Assembly (NCBI GenBank): GCA_963725315.1
Contig: CAVRYA010000007.1
Coordinates: 421,635-485,634, forward strand
DNA length: 64,000 nucleotides
Source of the DNA: JBBRHQ01 sp963725315
GTDB taxonomy: Bacteria > Actinomycetota > Thermoleophilia > Solirubrobacterales > 70-9
Direction of reading: 5' to 3'
Under the pieces are notes generated by a model, which was not told where the DNA came from, did no database searches, and saw nothing but the letters and a program-made list of their open reading frames with translations. Each line of letters begins with the position of its first letter. Position 1 is the first letter of the stretch. This document shows positions 53,047 to 61,827 of the stretch, in pieces. Both the position numbers and the translations under genes were made by a program.

Positions 53047-53874
53047 ATGGCTTCCGCATTACCCCCGCTATTCGCCCACAGGCTCGGCCGCCACTACGGG
53101 CCGGACTCCTCGGCTGCAGCGCTCGAGCACAGCCTGGGCGGACCGGTCGAGGGGCTCGAGACCGATCTCTGCCTGACCGCCGACGGCGGCCTGGTGCTCC
53201 TGCACGACCCTTTGCTGGCGCTGGGCACAACCCTCGAGGGTTGGGCGCACCAGCGAAGCGTTGCGGAGATCCGGTCGGCGTGGATCCGAGACTCTGCCGG
53301 TGAGCCGACGGCGGAGCACCCACTCGAACTCGAAGACCTGCTCCAGCTCGCGCCGGGCGGGGTCGGCCTCCAGCTCGAGGTCAAGGCGCACGCCGACCCC
53401 TTGCTCGCCGGTCGCACCGCCGAGGCCCTTTGCAGGCGCCTATCGGGGCAGCCGGGCCTCGACCGCTTCGAGGTGATCAGCTTTCACGGCGAGGCCTGCG
53501 CCGTGGCTGCTGCGCACGGAATCGCGACCCGTCTCGTGATCTGGGCCGACTACGCGCCCGAGTCGCTCGCCGCCTGGGCTCTCCAGACCGGTGTCGGCGG
53601 AGTCTCGATCGAGCACTTCATGCTCACCGAACGACTGGTAGGAGTGCTCCGCGACGCAGGATTGAGCGTCAACGTCGGCACTGTGAACCATCATCAGCTC
53701 CTCCCCCGTGTGCTTGAGTTCTCTCCCGACGCGATCGGCACCGACAGACCTCACGAGCTGCGTGCCGAGGCCGAGGATCTGTTCGGCCGCGGCAGCGGGC
53801 TGACGATCCCGGGGAGACCGCGAGTTCGGCCCGCCGCGCGAGGCGACGCGCAGGCGACAGCGCCTCTCGCCTGA
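53047..53874 (+). CDS. Glycerophosphodiester phosphodiesterase
   Basis: A 275-residue GDPD-family enzyme releasing glycerol-3-phosphate from glycerophosphodiesters. Seen: PLFAHRLGRHYGPDSSAAAL (first catalytic His-Arg), LETDLCLTADGGLVLLHDPL (Glu, Asp and second His) and LQLEVKAHADP. The end has DAIGTDRPHEL, the usual terminal strand. No signal peptide, so cytoplasmic. ATG 53047. Confidence 0.9.
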   Translation: MASALPPLFAHRLGRHYGPDSSAAALEHSLGGPVEGLETDLCLTADGGLVLLHDPLLALGTTLEGWAHQRSVAEIRSAWIRDSAGEPTAEHPLELEDLLQLAPGGVGLQLEVKAHADPLLAGRTAEALCRRLSGQPGLDRFEVISFHGEACAVAAAHGIATRLVIWADYAPESLAAWALQTGVGGVSIEHFMLTERLVGVLRDAGLSVNVGTVNHHQLLPRVLEFSPDAIGTDRPHELRAEAEDLFGRGSGLTIPGRPRVRPAARGDAQATAPLA

Positions 53875-54090
53875 ATTTCGGTCGCGGCCGCGTCCTGCGA
53901 TGAGCGACTGCACCTTCGCATCTTGCGCTGCTGCCCGGACGCGCCAGCCGCCGCGCTTGAGCTCTTCGAGCGCCACGACCCGGATCCCTCGATCAAGCCG
54001 TCCAGGTGGCCTGCGGTGATGGCGAACTTCCTACCGCCGCCTCCGAGATCGTGCGCAACCACTGTGTCGTCTGCGGAGGGAACGTCATAT

Positions 54091-54442
54091 TTATTCCTCC
54101 AGACCAACGGCCCTGAGGGCCGACTCCCAATCGTGATAGACGCAGAGTCGGACTGGCTGGCTAGGCTCGAACGTCCACAGGTGTGCTATCCGCGTTTCGA
54201 TTTCGTGGCCTGTCTTACTTCCGCGGCCGGAGAGCCTGACTCGAACGAGCACCCGCTTCTTGAAGATCGAAGAAACGCTCAGGCTTCCACCGTGGCAGGT
54301 CAACTGACTCCCCGATCACGGCATCGGGCGAGGAACGAAGACGCGACGGAACTCGCTCGTCCAGCCATTGCGAACCAGACGAATCACCGTCGGCGGCTTC
54401 GCGATATATGCGCTGCACAACCCCGACGCTCCGCTGAGACAT
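54091..54442 (-). pseudogene. Decayed NTF2-like (SnoaL) paralogue
   Basis: The start, SQRSVGVVQRIYREAADGDS, matches the SQENVEIVRRIYEA-type head of the 61-63 kb array, and the end, YHDWESALRAVGLEE, matches its ALEAAGLSE tail. The middle changes frame at least once (VLVRVRLSGRGSKTGHEIET lies in the second frame). It lies in the first tRNA-Pro segment, about 7 kb from the array. Confidence 0.6.
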
Positions 54443-54725
54443 ATCTAGGGAGTATGGCCCCTGCCCTCCAATCGGGTTCTGACCCTTGAGTGCCAGGCGT
54501 CACCACATCAGCATGGTCGCGGGAGGTCGAGATCGGATCGGTTGGCACAAGCCCGCTCGGTTCGCCGCCGAGCACCGTTGATCCGTTGGTGATTCGTGGG
54601 ATCACGCTGGTACCGCGATACGGCGCGCCGGCAGTCGCTCGCGCTCGTCTGGCGTCCAATGCTGAGTGGTAGCGAGAGACACATCGGGCCTCCGCTGCGA
54701 ACCCGCGACGCCCTCCCAAGCTCTC
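54443..54725. other. Gene-poor spacer before att module A
   Basis: No convincing gene on either strand. A sequence resembling part of the att module (CTGGTACCGCGATACGG near 54608) suggests an older, more degraded scar. Confidence 0.4.
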
Positions 54726-54883
54726 GTGGTACCACTTTGGTACCGGATGCACCGTCCGATCTGTCCAGGTCGTCCCACCACGAGGACGATGGGGACGCGG
54801 GGGACGCTGAGGGACACATAGAGCACCAACGTCCCCCGGCTGGGGGCCGAGCGGTCGCTGGTTCAAATCCAGTCGCCCCGACT
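54726..54883 (+). repeat. att-like module A ending in a tRNA-Pro 3' fragment
   Basis: 158 bp. Left part: direct repeat GGTACC-N5-GGTACC (11-bp period), CCGATCTGTCCAGGTCGTCC, GGGGACG-type repeats and ACATAGAGCACCAACGTCCC. Right part (54837-54883): 47 nt identical to the end of tRNA-Pro, from the anticodon stem to ACT past the discriminator. Lacks the tRNA 5' half, so it is not a functional tRNA. Confidence 0.9.
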
Positions 54884-55010
54884 GGGACGACGCGTCCCCG
54901 GCGTCCCCGCAGCCGTTGCGCTTCTCGTCCAAAGCGCAACGTTCCGGTGAGCCCGCAGGCGAACGACGAGGACATTCCGCTTTCGCGCAAAGGAGGGGCG
55001 CCGTGATTGC

Positions 55011-55811
55011 TTAAGCGCTTCTGGCCCGAAGGAACGGCTTGACCTTCTCCGCGAGTTCCACCGGGCGATCTAGGTACGGGAAATGCGTGCCGGGTGTGCG
55101 CTCGACCTCGACCCCGAGGCGGCGCGCGAGCCCGCCGGCGGCCTCGGAAAAGGCGGGGAAACTCGCATCGCTGACGAGTACTTCGATCGGTACACCGATC
55201 CCGTCGAGGGTCGCATCGCTGGGTAGATAGGTATCGAATGCGCCGCTCTCGATGCGGAAGTACGTGCCCGCGCTCGCCAACATCGATGCTTGGGCGATCG
55301 GGTCGAGGCTCTCCCAGTTCGGATCGCCGGCGGCGAATCGGATGAAGCGCTCAAGCGCCTCCGGCGGTCCCCCTGACTCCATTCCCTCCCTGATCAGCGC
55401 GGTCAAGGTCCGGCGCATGTCGCCGGGGTCATCGAACAACGAGAACAGCGCTGGCTCGTGAAGGATCGCGCCACGGACCGACGCCGGATGGCGGATCAGC
55501 ATCTCCAACGCGAAAATCCCCGCACTGCTGGTGCCGAAGATCGCAGCCGGGGCCAGCCCGAGAGTTTCGAGCAGCGCGGCTGCGTCGTCTGCTTGCTCCT
55601 CCGGAGAGGTCGTATCCCAGCCTGGCGGGGGCGGGCTTCTCCCGTTTCCTCGCCGGTCGTAGGTGATGACCGTGAACTCGTCCGCGAGTAGCTCTGCGAA
55701 TCGCGCGAAAACTCCCCCATATCCGGTGGCGCCCATGATCAGAAGCAGCGGGGGGCCGTCGCCCGTCAACTCGTAATACAGCTCCGCCTCATTCGCCGTC
55801 CGAACTGGCAT
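55011..55811 (-). CDS. Alpha/beta-hydrolase
   Basis: A 266-residue hydrolase: oxyanion region LLIMGATGYGGVFARFAELL, VITYDRRGNGRSPPP, nucleophile elbow IFGTSSAGIFALEM (G-x-S-x-x-G), HEPALFSLFDDPGDMRRTL and the catalytic His in RTPGTHFPYLDRP. Resembles esterases or haloperoxidase-like hydrolases of actinobacteria. Lone gene between att modules A and B. Substrate unknown. Confidence 0.88.
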   Translation of the reverse strand: MPVRTANEAELYYELTGDGPPLLLIMGATGYGGVFARFAELLADEFTVITYDRRGNGRSPPPPGWDTTSPEEQADDAAALLETLGLAPAAIFGTSSAGIFALEMLIRHPASVRGAILHEPALFSLFDDPGDMRRTLTALIREGMESGGPPEALERFIRFAAGDPNWESLDPIAQASMLASAGTYFRIESGAFDTYLPSDATLDGIGVPIEVLVSDASFPAFSEAAGGLARRLGVEVERTPGTHFPYLDRPVELAEKVKPFLRARSA

Positions 55812-55846
55812 GCACGTCTCCGCTCCGTTGGCGATTCGCGACCTAA

Positions 55847-56604
55847 TTGTCCCTCACGCACTACCAAGACCGGCCGCTTCGAGGCGAGGAGCCCGAGTCG
55901 GACTTCGAGGGGTTGCCGGCCTCCGCCCAACCGCTCGTACACCGCGGCCGGTCCGGAGTGATCTCCGCCCTAGACCGGCCCCGGCTGCTGCGCCACGCCT
56001 CGGAATCCGGCGCGGTGATCGAGGTGCTGTGGCGTGTCGGCGCTTACGTAGCCCACGGCGCGCCGCTCTTTCACATTGATGGTGCGGACGCTGGCATCGA
56101 CGAGCGCGCACTCGACCGCGGCGCGATCTTCGCCGAGGAGAGGACAATCACCCAGATCCCCCGTTCGCGATCCGGATCATCGCCGACATCGCCCTGCGCG
56201 CGCTCTCGCCGGCAGTCAAGGATCCAACCACCGCCGTGCAGGCCCTTGACGTGCTCGAGGAGCTATTGCACTTGATTGCGAGCCGAGACCTGAGCGGAGG
56301 TCGAGTCTTGACGTGGACGGCACCCTGCGCGTCATCTATCCGGCCGCCGACTGGGCTGAGCTGCTCGAGTTGTCCCTGACCGAGATCCGCCACTACGGTG
56401 CCGACCCCCCAGGTCGCCCGCCGCATGCGGGCCCTGCTGATTGGCCTCGAGCGACTCACCCCACCGGTGCGCGCCGGGGCTTTGGCAGAGCAGACAGCGC
56501 TGCTCGACGCGGCGATTGAGCGCTCATACCAAGACCGGGCTGAGCGAGCGATGGCGGCGGAGCCCGATCACCTTGGTTTGGGCGGCGGTCTGCCGAAAGC
56601 CTGA
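55847..56604 (+). pseudogene. 3' remnant of a DUF2254 membrane-protein gene
   Basis: Fragments in three frames give the soluble C-terminal part of DUF2254: ESGAVIEVLWRVGAYVAHGA, then IIADIALRALSPAVKDPTTA and VQALDVLEELLHLIASRDLS, MDGTLRVIYPAADWAELLEL and TPQVARRMRALLIGLERLTP. The N-terminal membrane helices are missing and at least three frame changes are present, so it is dead. Divergent from the hydrolase at 55811. Confidence 0.75.
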
Positions 56605-56645
56605 TGATCGCGCCGGCCACATCCACCCACGCCTTGGCAGGGGCT

Positions 56646-56834
56646 TGGTACCACTTTGGTACCGGATGCATCGTCCGATCTGTCCAGATCGTCCGGCCGC
56701 GGGGACGATGGGGACGCGGCGGACGCATAGGGCACATAGAGCACCGACGTCCCTCGGCTGGGGGCCGAGCGGTCGCTGGTTCAAATCCAGTCGCCCCGAC
56801 TACGCGGAAGCCCGCTTTGGAAGCGGGTTTCCGG
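56646..56834 (+). repeat. att-like module B with tRNA-Pro 3' fragment and terminator copy
   Basis: Same layout as module A: GGTACC-N5-GGTACC, the palindrome GATCTGTCCAGATC, GGGGACGATGGGGACG, CATAGAGCACCGACGTCCC, then tRNA-Pro 3' sequence from 56753 and, unlike A and C, a near-perfect copy of the tRNA terminator hairpin (56806-56832). This makes B the closest relative of the site beside the intact tRNA. Confidence 0.9.
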
Positions 56835-57219
56835 GGTGTAGGCGGGTCTAGCGAGTCGCCTTCGCAGGCCCCGTGGTACCAGCCGCGTCAACTCGGATGA
56901 CGAAGTTATCTGGGAGCCGAGCAGTCGCTGCCTGAAGCTACTCGCCCCAATTCTTGGAGGTTCGATCGTGGCGGCGATGTTGGCGCCTATCGCATCGGTC
57001 TTTGAAGGTCAGGGTGGAACCCCATCGGCTGCCGTGATCGTCGGGCATGTTGAGAGGCTAGCCAGGATCAGGCGGACGGTGCCAGCACGGGACGCCTCAC
57101 CTTCTCCATCCCACGGCCACACTCCAGCGGAGCTTGACACGGCTCTACGAAGATTGCTAACGGGGGTTCCCGGGCGGGAGGGGGCAGGCCCCTGTGCAGG
57201 GGAGGCGCGGCTCGGACGC
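56835..57219. other. Gene-poor spacer
   Basis: No supported gene. Contains CGTGGTACCAGCCGCG near 56872, one half of the GGTACC motif, and a short GAGCCGAGCAGTCGCTGCCTG (about 56915) that echoes the tRNA-Pro anticodon-to-variable region, perhaps another degraded scar. Confidence 0.4.
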
Positions 57220-58688
57220 CTACCCGACCACGAACACCGTCCCGCGCCGCCGCCCGGCGACATGCAGGACGTAGCGGCCACGGTGAAGGCGCACGATCCG
57301 CGAGAGCGGCAGGGTGATGCGGCCGTGGCGAGTCCGGGCGATGCCGTGGGCGACGGTGTGCCCGTGACGCGTCAGGCGCCAGCCGACGCGTGCGCTTCCC
57401 TTGCTGTCCACCAGCTTCACCTTGCAGGTGACCTTGACTGTGGTCTTGCCCTTCTTCTTGACGGTGCAGGTGACCTTGGCGTTCTTTCCGGGGTTCCCCT
57501 TCGGGCTCTTCGGCAGCGGCCCAGCCGTCCCCGTCAGCGCGGTGGTTGGATCGCTCGGCGCGTTGGTCAGCGCCGTCAGGGTGGCCGAGCGCGAGCCCTG
57601 GGCCTGCGGCGCGAAGCGGATCTGCACGGTGCAGGAAGAGCCAGGGGCGATTGGCGCGTGGCAGGTGTCATCCGTGGTGAAGAAGTCGCCGCCGTTGCCC
57701 CTGAACGAGAAGCCCTGCACGACGAGCGGCTCGTCGCCGTGGTTGGTATAGGTGACGAGCTTGGGGCCGCTGACCGTTCCCTTGGGCACCGGGGTCGGCG
57801 AGCCGAAGGTCAGGCTGGCCGGGCTCGGGTCGGCGCTGGGGGCGTGGCTGATGGCGACTCCCTTGACGCTGGTGGCGCCGCTGATGAAGCTCTGGTTGAC
57901 GTTCGGGCCGTCGAGGTTGGCGCGGCCGATCGTGCCGTTGCCAAGATAGTTCGCCCAGTAGATGTGGCCAGCGTCGACCGCGAGGCCGAACGGCCCAGCC
58001 GACGCCGCTGATGAAGCTCTGGTTGGCACCGCTGCCGTCGAGGTTGGCGCGGCCGATCGTGTCGGCGCCAAGGTTCGTCCAGTAGACGTGGCCGGCGTCG
58101 ACCGCGACGCCCGGTCGGGGTGGTCGGCGCCGCTGATGAAGCTCTGGTTGACGCTCAGGCCGTCGAGGTTGGCGCGGCCGATCGTGGCGTTCTGAGCATG
58201 GTTCGCCCAGTAAACGTGGCCGGTGTCGACGGCGACCCCGAACGGAGAGCTGGCGCCGCTGATGAAGCTCTGGTTGACGCCGCTGCCGTCGAGGTTGGCG
58301 CGGCCGATCGTGCCGTTCCCCTGGTTCGCCCAGTAAACGTGGCCGGTGTCGACGGCGACGCCGAACGGAGAGCTGGCGCCGCTGATGAAGCTCTGGTTGA
58401 CGACGCGTGCCGTTTAGCTTGGCGCGGCCGATCGTGCCATTCGCCCTGGTTCGCCCAGTAGACGTGGCCGGCGTCGACGGCGACGCCGCTGGCGCTGCTG
58501 GCGCCGCTGATGAAGCTCTGGTTGACGCCGCTGCCGTCGAGGTTGGCGTGGCCGATCGTGTCGGCGCTCGCCCAGTAGACATCTGCGTTGGCGGCGGCCG
58601 GAAGCAACGCCAACGCGGTCAGCGCGAGGCCTGCGAGCGTGGCGAGCTTTGCGGTCCTGAAAGAAGCGTGAAGCGAGTGAGCGGACAA
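57220..58688 (-). CDS. Secreted propeller-repeat protein with Ig-like C-terminus (frameshifted)
   Basis: About 487 residues if repaired. A signal peptide (LATLAGLALTALALLPAAAN) precedes six ~41-residue repeats of the form GTIGRANLDGSGVNQSFISG then GVAVDAGHVYWAN, like YWTD or virginiamycin-lyase-type beta-propeller blades; six blades would close one propeller. Next is a choice-of-anchor/ASPM-type domain (LTFGSPTPVPKGTVSGPKLV, GGDFFTTDDTCHAPIAPGSS) and a basic tail. At least four +1 shifts interrupt the repeat region (near 58455, 58400, 58105 and 57995). TTG 58688 has AGGGGG upstream. Alternatively a pseudogene. Confidence 0.7.
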
Positions 58689-59075
58689 CGGTGACCCCCT
58701 GTTCCCTGCATGAACGAAGTCCGGAGGTTGATGCTTGGGGCGCAAACACTATTCCCATTGAGAAGTCGCGGGTTCTATGCCTGATCGTTCATGGCGGATA
58801 CCGTCCGAACACCCCGATCGCCGGTCGGACATCCAGCCAAGCGGGCTGGGCGATGGCGCTGGGAATGGGCTGCTCTTTGTCCGGTTTCGATTGCGCTTCT
58901 CCCTGTCCCCCCAGCAATTCACCAATAGCGGCATTGCCGCTGAACGTCTCGCAAGTCCGGCCGGTCTGGTTGCTGCCTCCGATCCTTGTTAGGCGTCAAA
59001 GCTTGACTATCCGTGGGTGGTCGCGGGAGACGAGACGGGTACGCCAAGAACCGGCGACCTCTCGCTGGATTGTCG
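58689..59075. other. Gene-poor spacer before att module C
   Basis: I see no gene with normal codon use on either strand, no tRNA and no strong hairpin. Confidence 0.4.
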
Positions 59076-59232
59076 TGGTACCACTTTGGTACCGGATGCA
59101 TCATACGATCTGTCCAGATCGTCCCGTCAGGGGGACGATAGGGACGGCAGGGACGCCCCGGGACGCATAGAGCACCCACGTCCTCCGGCTGGGGGCCGAG
59201 CGGTCGCTGGTTCAACCCGTTCGCCCCGATTC
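59076..59232 (+). repeat. att-like module C ending in a diverged tRNA-Pro 3' fragment
   Basis: Same order as A and B: GGTACC-N5-GGTACC, GATCTGTCCAGATC, GGGGACGATAGGGACG, CATAGAGCACCCACGTCC, then tRNA sequence from 59187. The T-arm is altered (GGTTCAACCCGTTCGCCCCGA in place of GGTTCAAATCCAGTCGCCCC), so this scar is the most diverged of the three. Confidence 0.88.
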
Positions 59233-59566
59233 ACAGGCTCGTGCCTGGCAGGCTCGGATCAGGCACGCAGCGCCACGCATGACTCCGCACGACTCCGCAA
59301 GGACCTAGACACCTGGCAGACACCTGACGTGTCTATGGGCGGCGCAGGGGGCGCCCGGTGAAGCGGGGCAGCCCCGACCTATTCCCCCAGCACCGGGGCG
59401 CGACCACCAGGCCCTACCTCGCCCTGGTGGAGCCGGAGGTTCAGCCTGGCGCGCTTTGAGGAGGAGGCTGGCAGCACGAACACCAGCACGGTCAGGATGG
59501 AGACCCATGCGTGCTTCGGCGTCGAGCGCCAGGCGGCCGCCGTCAACGTCGGCCTCTACCTAGATC
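59233..59566. other. Possible degraded phage capsid sequence
   Basis: In the plus frame ending at about 59588, RFSLARFEEEAGSTNTSTVR and METHACFGVERQAAAVNVGL read like the C-terminus of a phage capsid protein, directly upstream of the head-morphogenesis gene. No start or N-terminal part is present. Weak evidence. Confidence 0.3.
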
Positions 59567-60175
59567 GTGCCCACCTACCCTCCGGGTGAGGCCGATCTCA
59601 GAGCCCTTGCCCGGCGCTTCGCAGACGCGGAGCGTCGGGTTCGGGCGCTGCTCGCCCGGGCGCCCGAGGGCGATCGCCGCGAGCTACTGAGCGAGGCGCT
59701 CACCCTGCTGGAGGCGCTCCGCCGGGAGGACCTCCGGGCGCCGGTGTTCGCGGCGTACCTCGCCGCCTTCCGTGCAACCCGTCCCGGGGGCGACGTCGCG
59801 GCCGTCGAGGAGCTGGCCGGGTCGCTCGCCCTCAAGCTCGACCGGGGCGCGCAGAAGGCCGCGGAGAGCGCCCGCGAGGCGTTCGTGGCCGTCACCGCCG
59901 AGAACCTCGAGGAGACGGCGGCGGCCGCCGTCACCGCCCATGTCGGCGCCGACGGGACGCGCTGGGCGCTCGGCCCCTACGCCGAGATGCAGACGCAGAC
60001 GATCGGGCGGCAGGCTTCGACCCGGGGCACCGCCGACGCAGTCGGCGACGGGAAGGTGATCGTCGAGGTGGGGAAGTGCGCCTACTGCGCGACCTTCGCG
60101 GGCGAGGCGGTGGTCGGCATTGATGCGTTGCCGCCGTTTCATCCGAACTGCTCCTGCGTCGTCTCCGCGGCGTAG
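59567..60175 (+). CDS. Phage head-morphogenesis/minor capsid-like protein
   Basis: A 202-residue helical protein from GTG 59567. The C-terminus, GKCAYCATFAGEAVVGIDAL then PPFHPNCSCVVSA, is the Cys-x2-Cys ... H-P-N-C-x-C pattern that ends SPP1 gp7/minor-capsid-2 family phage proteins. The N-terminal part (LRALARRFADAERRVRALLA) is coiled. It is shorter than intact phage homologues and no portal, terminase or tail gene is nearby, so a prophage remnant is likely. Confidence 0.7.
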   Translation: MPTYPPGEADLRALARRFADAERRVRALLARAPEGDRRELLSEALTLLEALRREDLRAPVFAAYLAAFRATRPGGDVAAVEELAGSLALKLDRGAQKAAESAREAFVAVTAENLEETAAAAVTAHVGADGTRWALGPYAEMQTQTIGRQASTRGTADAVGDGKVIVEVGKCAYCATFAGEAVVGIDALPPFHPNCSCVVSAA

Positions 60176-60176
60176 C

Positions 60177-60410
60177 TCAGGAATACGCTGCGGCCAGCGC
60201 CGCTAGCTTCTTCTCGAACTCGGCCCTCTCCTGGCGCTCGATCTCGGCCTCTTCGGCCGTCAGAGGAAGCCGACCCATCAGCATCTTGCGGGTGCCCACT
60301 TCCTCGCCCAGATAGACCCAGCGGTTCTTCCAGTCGATCGGCGTCGGGTGGTGGTAGCGGCCGATCTCGATACGGCCCGCCGTGGAGAGGGTTCGCATCG
60401 CACGCCTCAC
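60177..60410 (-). CDS. Small hypothetical protein
   Basis: A 77-residue protein from GTG 60410: TAGRIEIGRYHHPTPIDWKN, VGTRKMLMGRLPLTAEEAEI and a charged C-terminal helix. The same frame continues upstream through DWKCEQCGIKKQASAADLEA, a Cys-pair segment, without a good start, so the true N-terminus may be lost. Convergent with the phage gene, 1 bp apart. Confidence 0.45.
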   Translation of the reverse strand: MRRAMRTLSTAGRIEIGRYHHPTPIDWKNRWVYLGEEVGTRKMLMGRLPLTAEEAEIERQERAEFEKKLAALAAAYS

Positions 60411-60635
60411 CGCCTCGAGGTCTGCGGCGCTGGCCTGCTTCTTGATGCCACACTGCTCGCACTTCCAGTCACCGCTCCGGCGCTGAGAGGCCCGCGGTCA
60501 TCGGGGCAATAGGGATTTTCCCCACTGTGACGAAGCGGTCGCCGAGCGGGTCCTCGCCCAGCTTCGCTCAACCCAGCCGACCCTAGGCTGAGCAGCGCCA
60601 GAACTGAGCGGCGCCAGGCTCAAATCAGCGTGGAG

Positions 60636-60767
60636 CTAGCTCTTTTCGGGCTTACCGACGTCCGGCTTGCTGGCGGGCGGCAGGCAGTCCTTGATCTGCT
60701 GCTGCAGCGCCTGCGCGTCTTTGTCGCTCGGCGCGTCAACTTGGACCTTGATGTGATAGCGAGGCAT
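60636..60767 (-). CDS. Small open reading frame, 43 residues
   Basis: ATG 60767 opens PRYHIKVQVDAPSDKDAQAL then QQQIKDCLPPASKPDVGKPE, ending TAG. Codon use is normal for this genome and the sequence looks like one beta-alpha unit with a lysine tail. No family known; may be a real small protein. Confidence 0.4.
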   Translation of the reverse strand: MPRYHIKVQVDAPSDKDAQALQQQIKDCLPPASKPDVGKPEKS

Positions 60768-60778
60768 CGGCTGCGAGT

Positions 60779-60887
60779 CTACCCCGCCAACCCGGCCGCG
60801 TCCAGGGCCTCCTCGTGGCTCAAGAAGCCGCGGACGCAGACGATCTGACCGTCGGCGAGGGAGTAGATCCCACCTGTCCTGCGGGCG
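60779..60887 (-). pseudogene. C-terminal fragment of an NTF2-like paralogue
   Basis: About 36 codons with no start: GGIYSLADGQIVCVRGFLSH then EEALDAAGLAG, the strand-strand-tail end of the array proteins. It follows the stop of the next paralogue by one base, so it is the truncated last member of the tandem array. Confidence 0.6.
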
Positions 60888-61286
60888 CTAATCCGACAGC
60901 CCGGCGGCTTCGAGGGCCTGGGCGCGGTCGAGGTAGTAGTCGGCCTCGACGATGAGGCCGTCCCGGAGGCGATGCACGACGGCGAAGGACTGAGTGTAGG
61001 GCGCGTTCGCACCCTCCCCGACCATGCTCGTGCAGGCAACCAAGCGGCCATCTCCGACATCGATCAACTCATCGAGGCGCACCTCGATCGACCCCATTAG
61101 GTCAATCAGGCTTTGCATGCGTTCAAGGGCGGCTGCACGCCCTTCATAGACACCGGCATTCGGCCAGCCCGGCCCCTCGCGGTAGACGGCATCCTCAGCC
61201 CAGAACTGATCCGTCACCGCTGCTGGACCCGACTCATTCCAAACCTCATAGGCTCGCCGGATTCTGTCGGCGTCCTCCTGCGACAT
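60888..61286 (-). CDS. NTF2-like (SnoaL) array protein 1
   Basis: A 132-residue NTF2-fold protein: SQEDADRIRRAYEVWNESG head, FWAEDAVYREGPGWPNAGVY, IEVRLDELIDVGDGRLVACT, and RDGLIVEADYYLDRAQALEA ending in AGLSD. ATG 61286 abuts the stop of the next upstream gene with no gap (TAGATG), so translation is coupled. Ligand unknown. Confidence 0.8.
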   Translation of the reverse strand: MSQEDADRIRRAYEVWNESGPAAVTDQFWAEDAVYREGPGWPNAGVYEGRAAALERMQSLIDLMGSIEVRLDELIDVGDGRLVACTSMVGEGANAPYTQSFAVVHRLRDGLIVEADYYLDRAQALEAAGLSD

Positions 61287-61691
61287 CTACTCCGACAGCC
61301 CGGCGGCTTCGAGGGCCTGCTGATACTGGTCCTCTTGGAAGAGGCACACGCGCACGATGACTCCGTCGCGAATCCCCCACAACCAGGAGCCTCGGGCCGT
61401 CGTCTCGATTCCATCTCGTCCCTTGAGGGTGAACACGAAGGAGGCGAGGACGTGTTCACCCGCATCGAGGAAGTCCGTCATCTCACAGCCGATCGATTCG
61501 AAGGTCTGGGAGAAGTCGTCGACGAAGTCCTGCCGCATCTGAGCCGGTCGGTAGACGCCGCGCAAAGGGCTGAGCGATCGGGACCAATCGAACTCGGCGT
61601 CCGGGGCCACGTTGCGGAAAACGGCATCCCAGTCGCTCCGGTTGATGGCCTCCCCCACCGTTTTGACGATCTCCACGTTCTCCTGCGACAT
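61287..61691 (-). CDS. NTF2-like (SnoaL) array protein 2
   Basis: A 134-residue NTF2-fold protein with head SQENVEIVKTVGEAINRSDW and tail QYQQALEAAGLSE. Middle: PDAEFDWSRSLSPLRGVYRP and VLASFVFTLKGRDGIETTAR. Preceded by GATACTGCGCAGG (hexamer on the minus strand of 61701-61706, 9 nt before ATG 61691), the promoter shared with two other NTF2 genes. Confidence 0.82.
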   Translation of the reverse strand: MSQENVEIVKTVGEAINRSDWDAVFRNVAPDAEFDWSRSLSPLRGVYRPAQMRQDFVDDFSQTFESIGCEMTDFLDAGEHVLASFVFTLKGRDGIETTARGSWLWGIRDGVIVRVCLFQEDQYQQALEAAGLSE

Positions 61692-61706
61692 CGCCTGCGC
61701 AGTATC
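61692..61706 (-). promoter_or_regulatory. GATACT promoter of array protein 2
   Basis: On the minus strand GATACTGCGCAGGCG runs straight into the ATG. The same 15-mer precedes the array gene at 63440, and its first 12 bases precede the NTF2 gene at 5991. Confidence 0.5.
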
Positions 61707-61827
61707 TCGCGCCGGGCTTGGGGAGGAACTCCTTCGCCGCTTCGCTTCTAAGACCGCCGCCGCTCGTGTGTCGCTGCCACGGGACCGATCGGCGAAGCGA
61801 AGGGGCGGGACCATGCCGCCTGCGACT

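Noticed and set aside
53923..54489. A 188-codon plus-strand open frame
   Set aside because: No family pattern or normal codon bias; the minus strand holds the NTF2 remnant over the same bases.
54837..59232. Additional tRNA-Pro genes
   Set aside because: The three copies begin in the anticodon stem and lack the acceptor 5' strand and D-arm, so they are att fragments.
60630..60848. 72-codon plus-strand open frame
   Set aside because: Opposite the more plausible 43-codon minus-strand frame, and it runs across the NTF2 fragment; no supporting signal.
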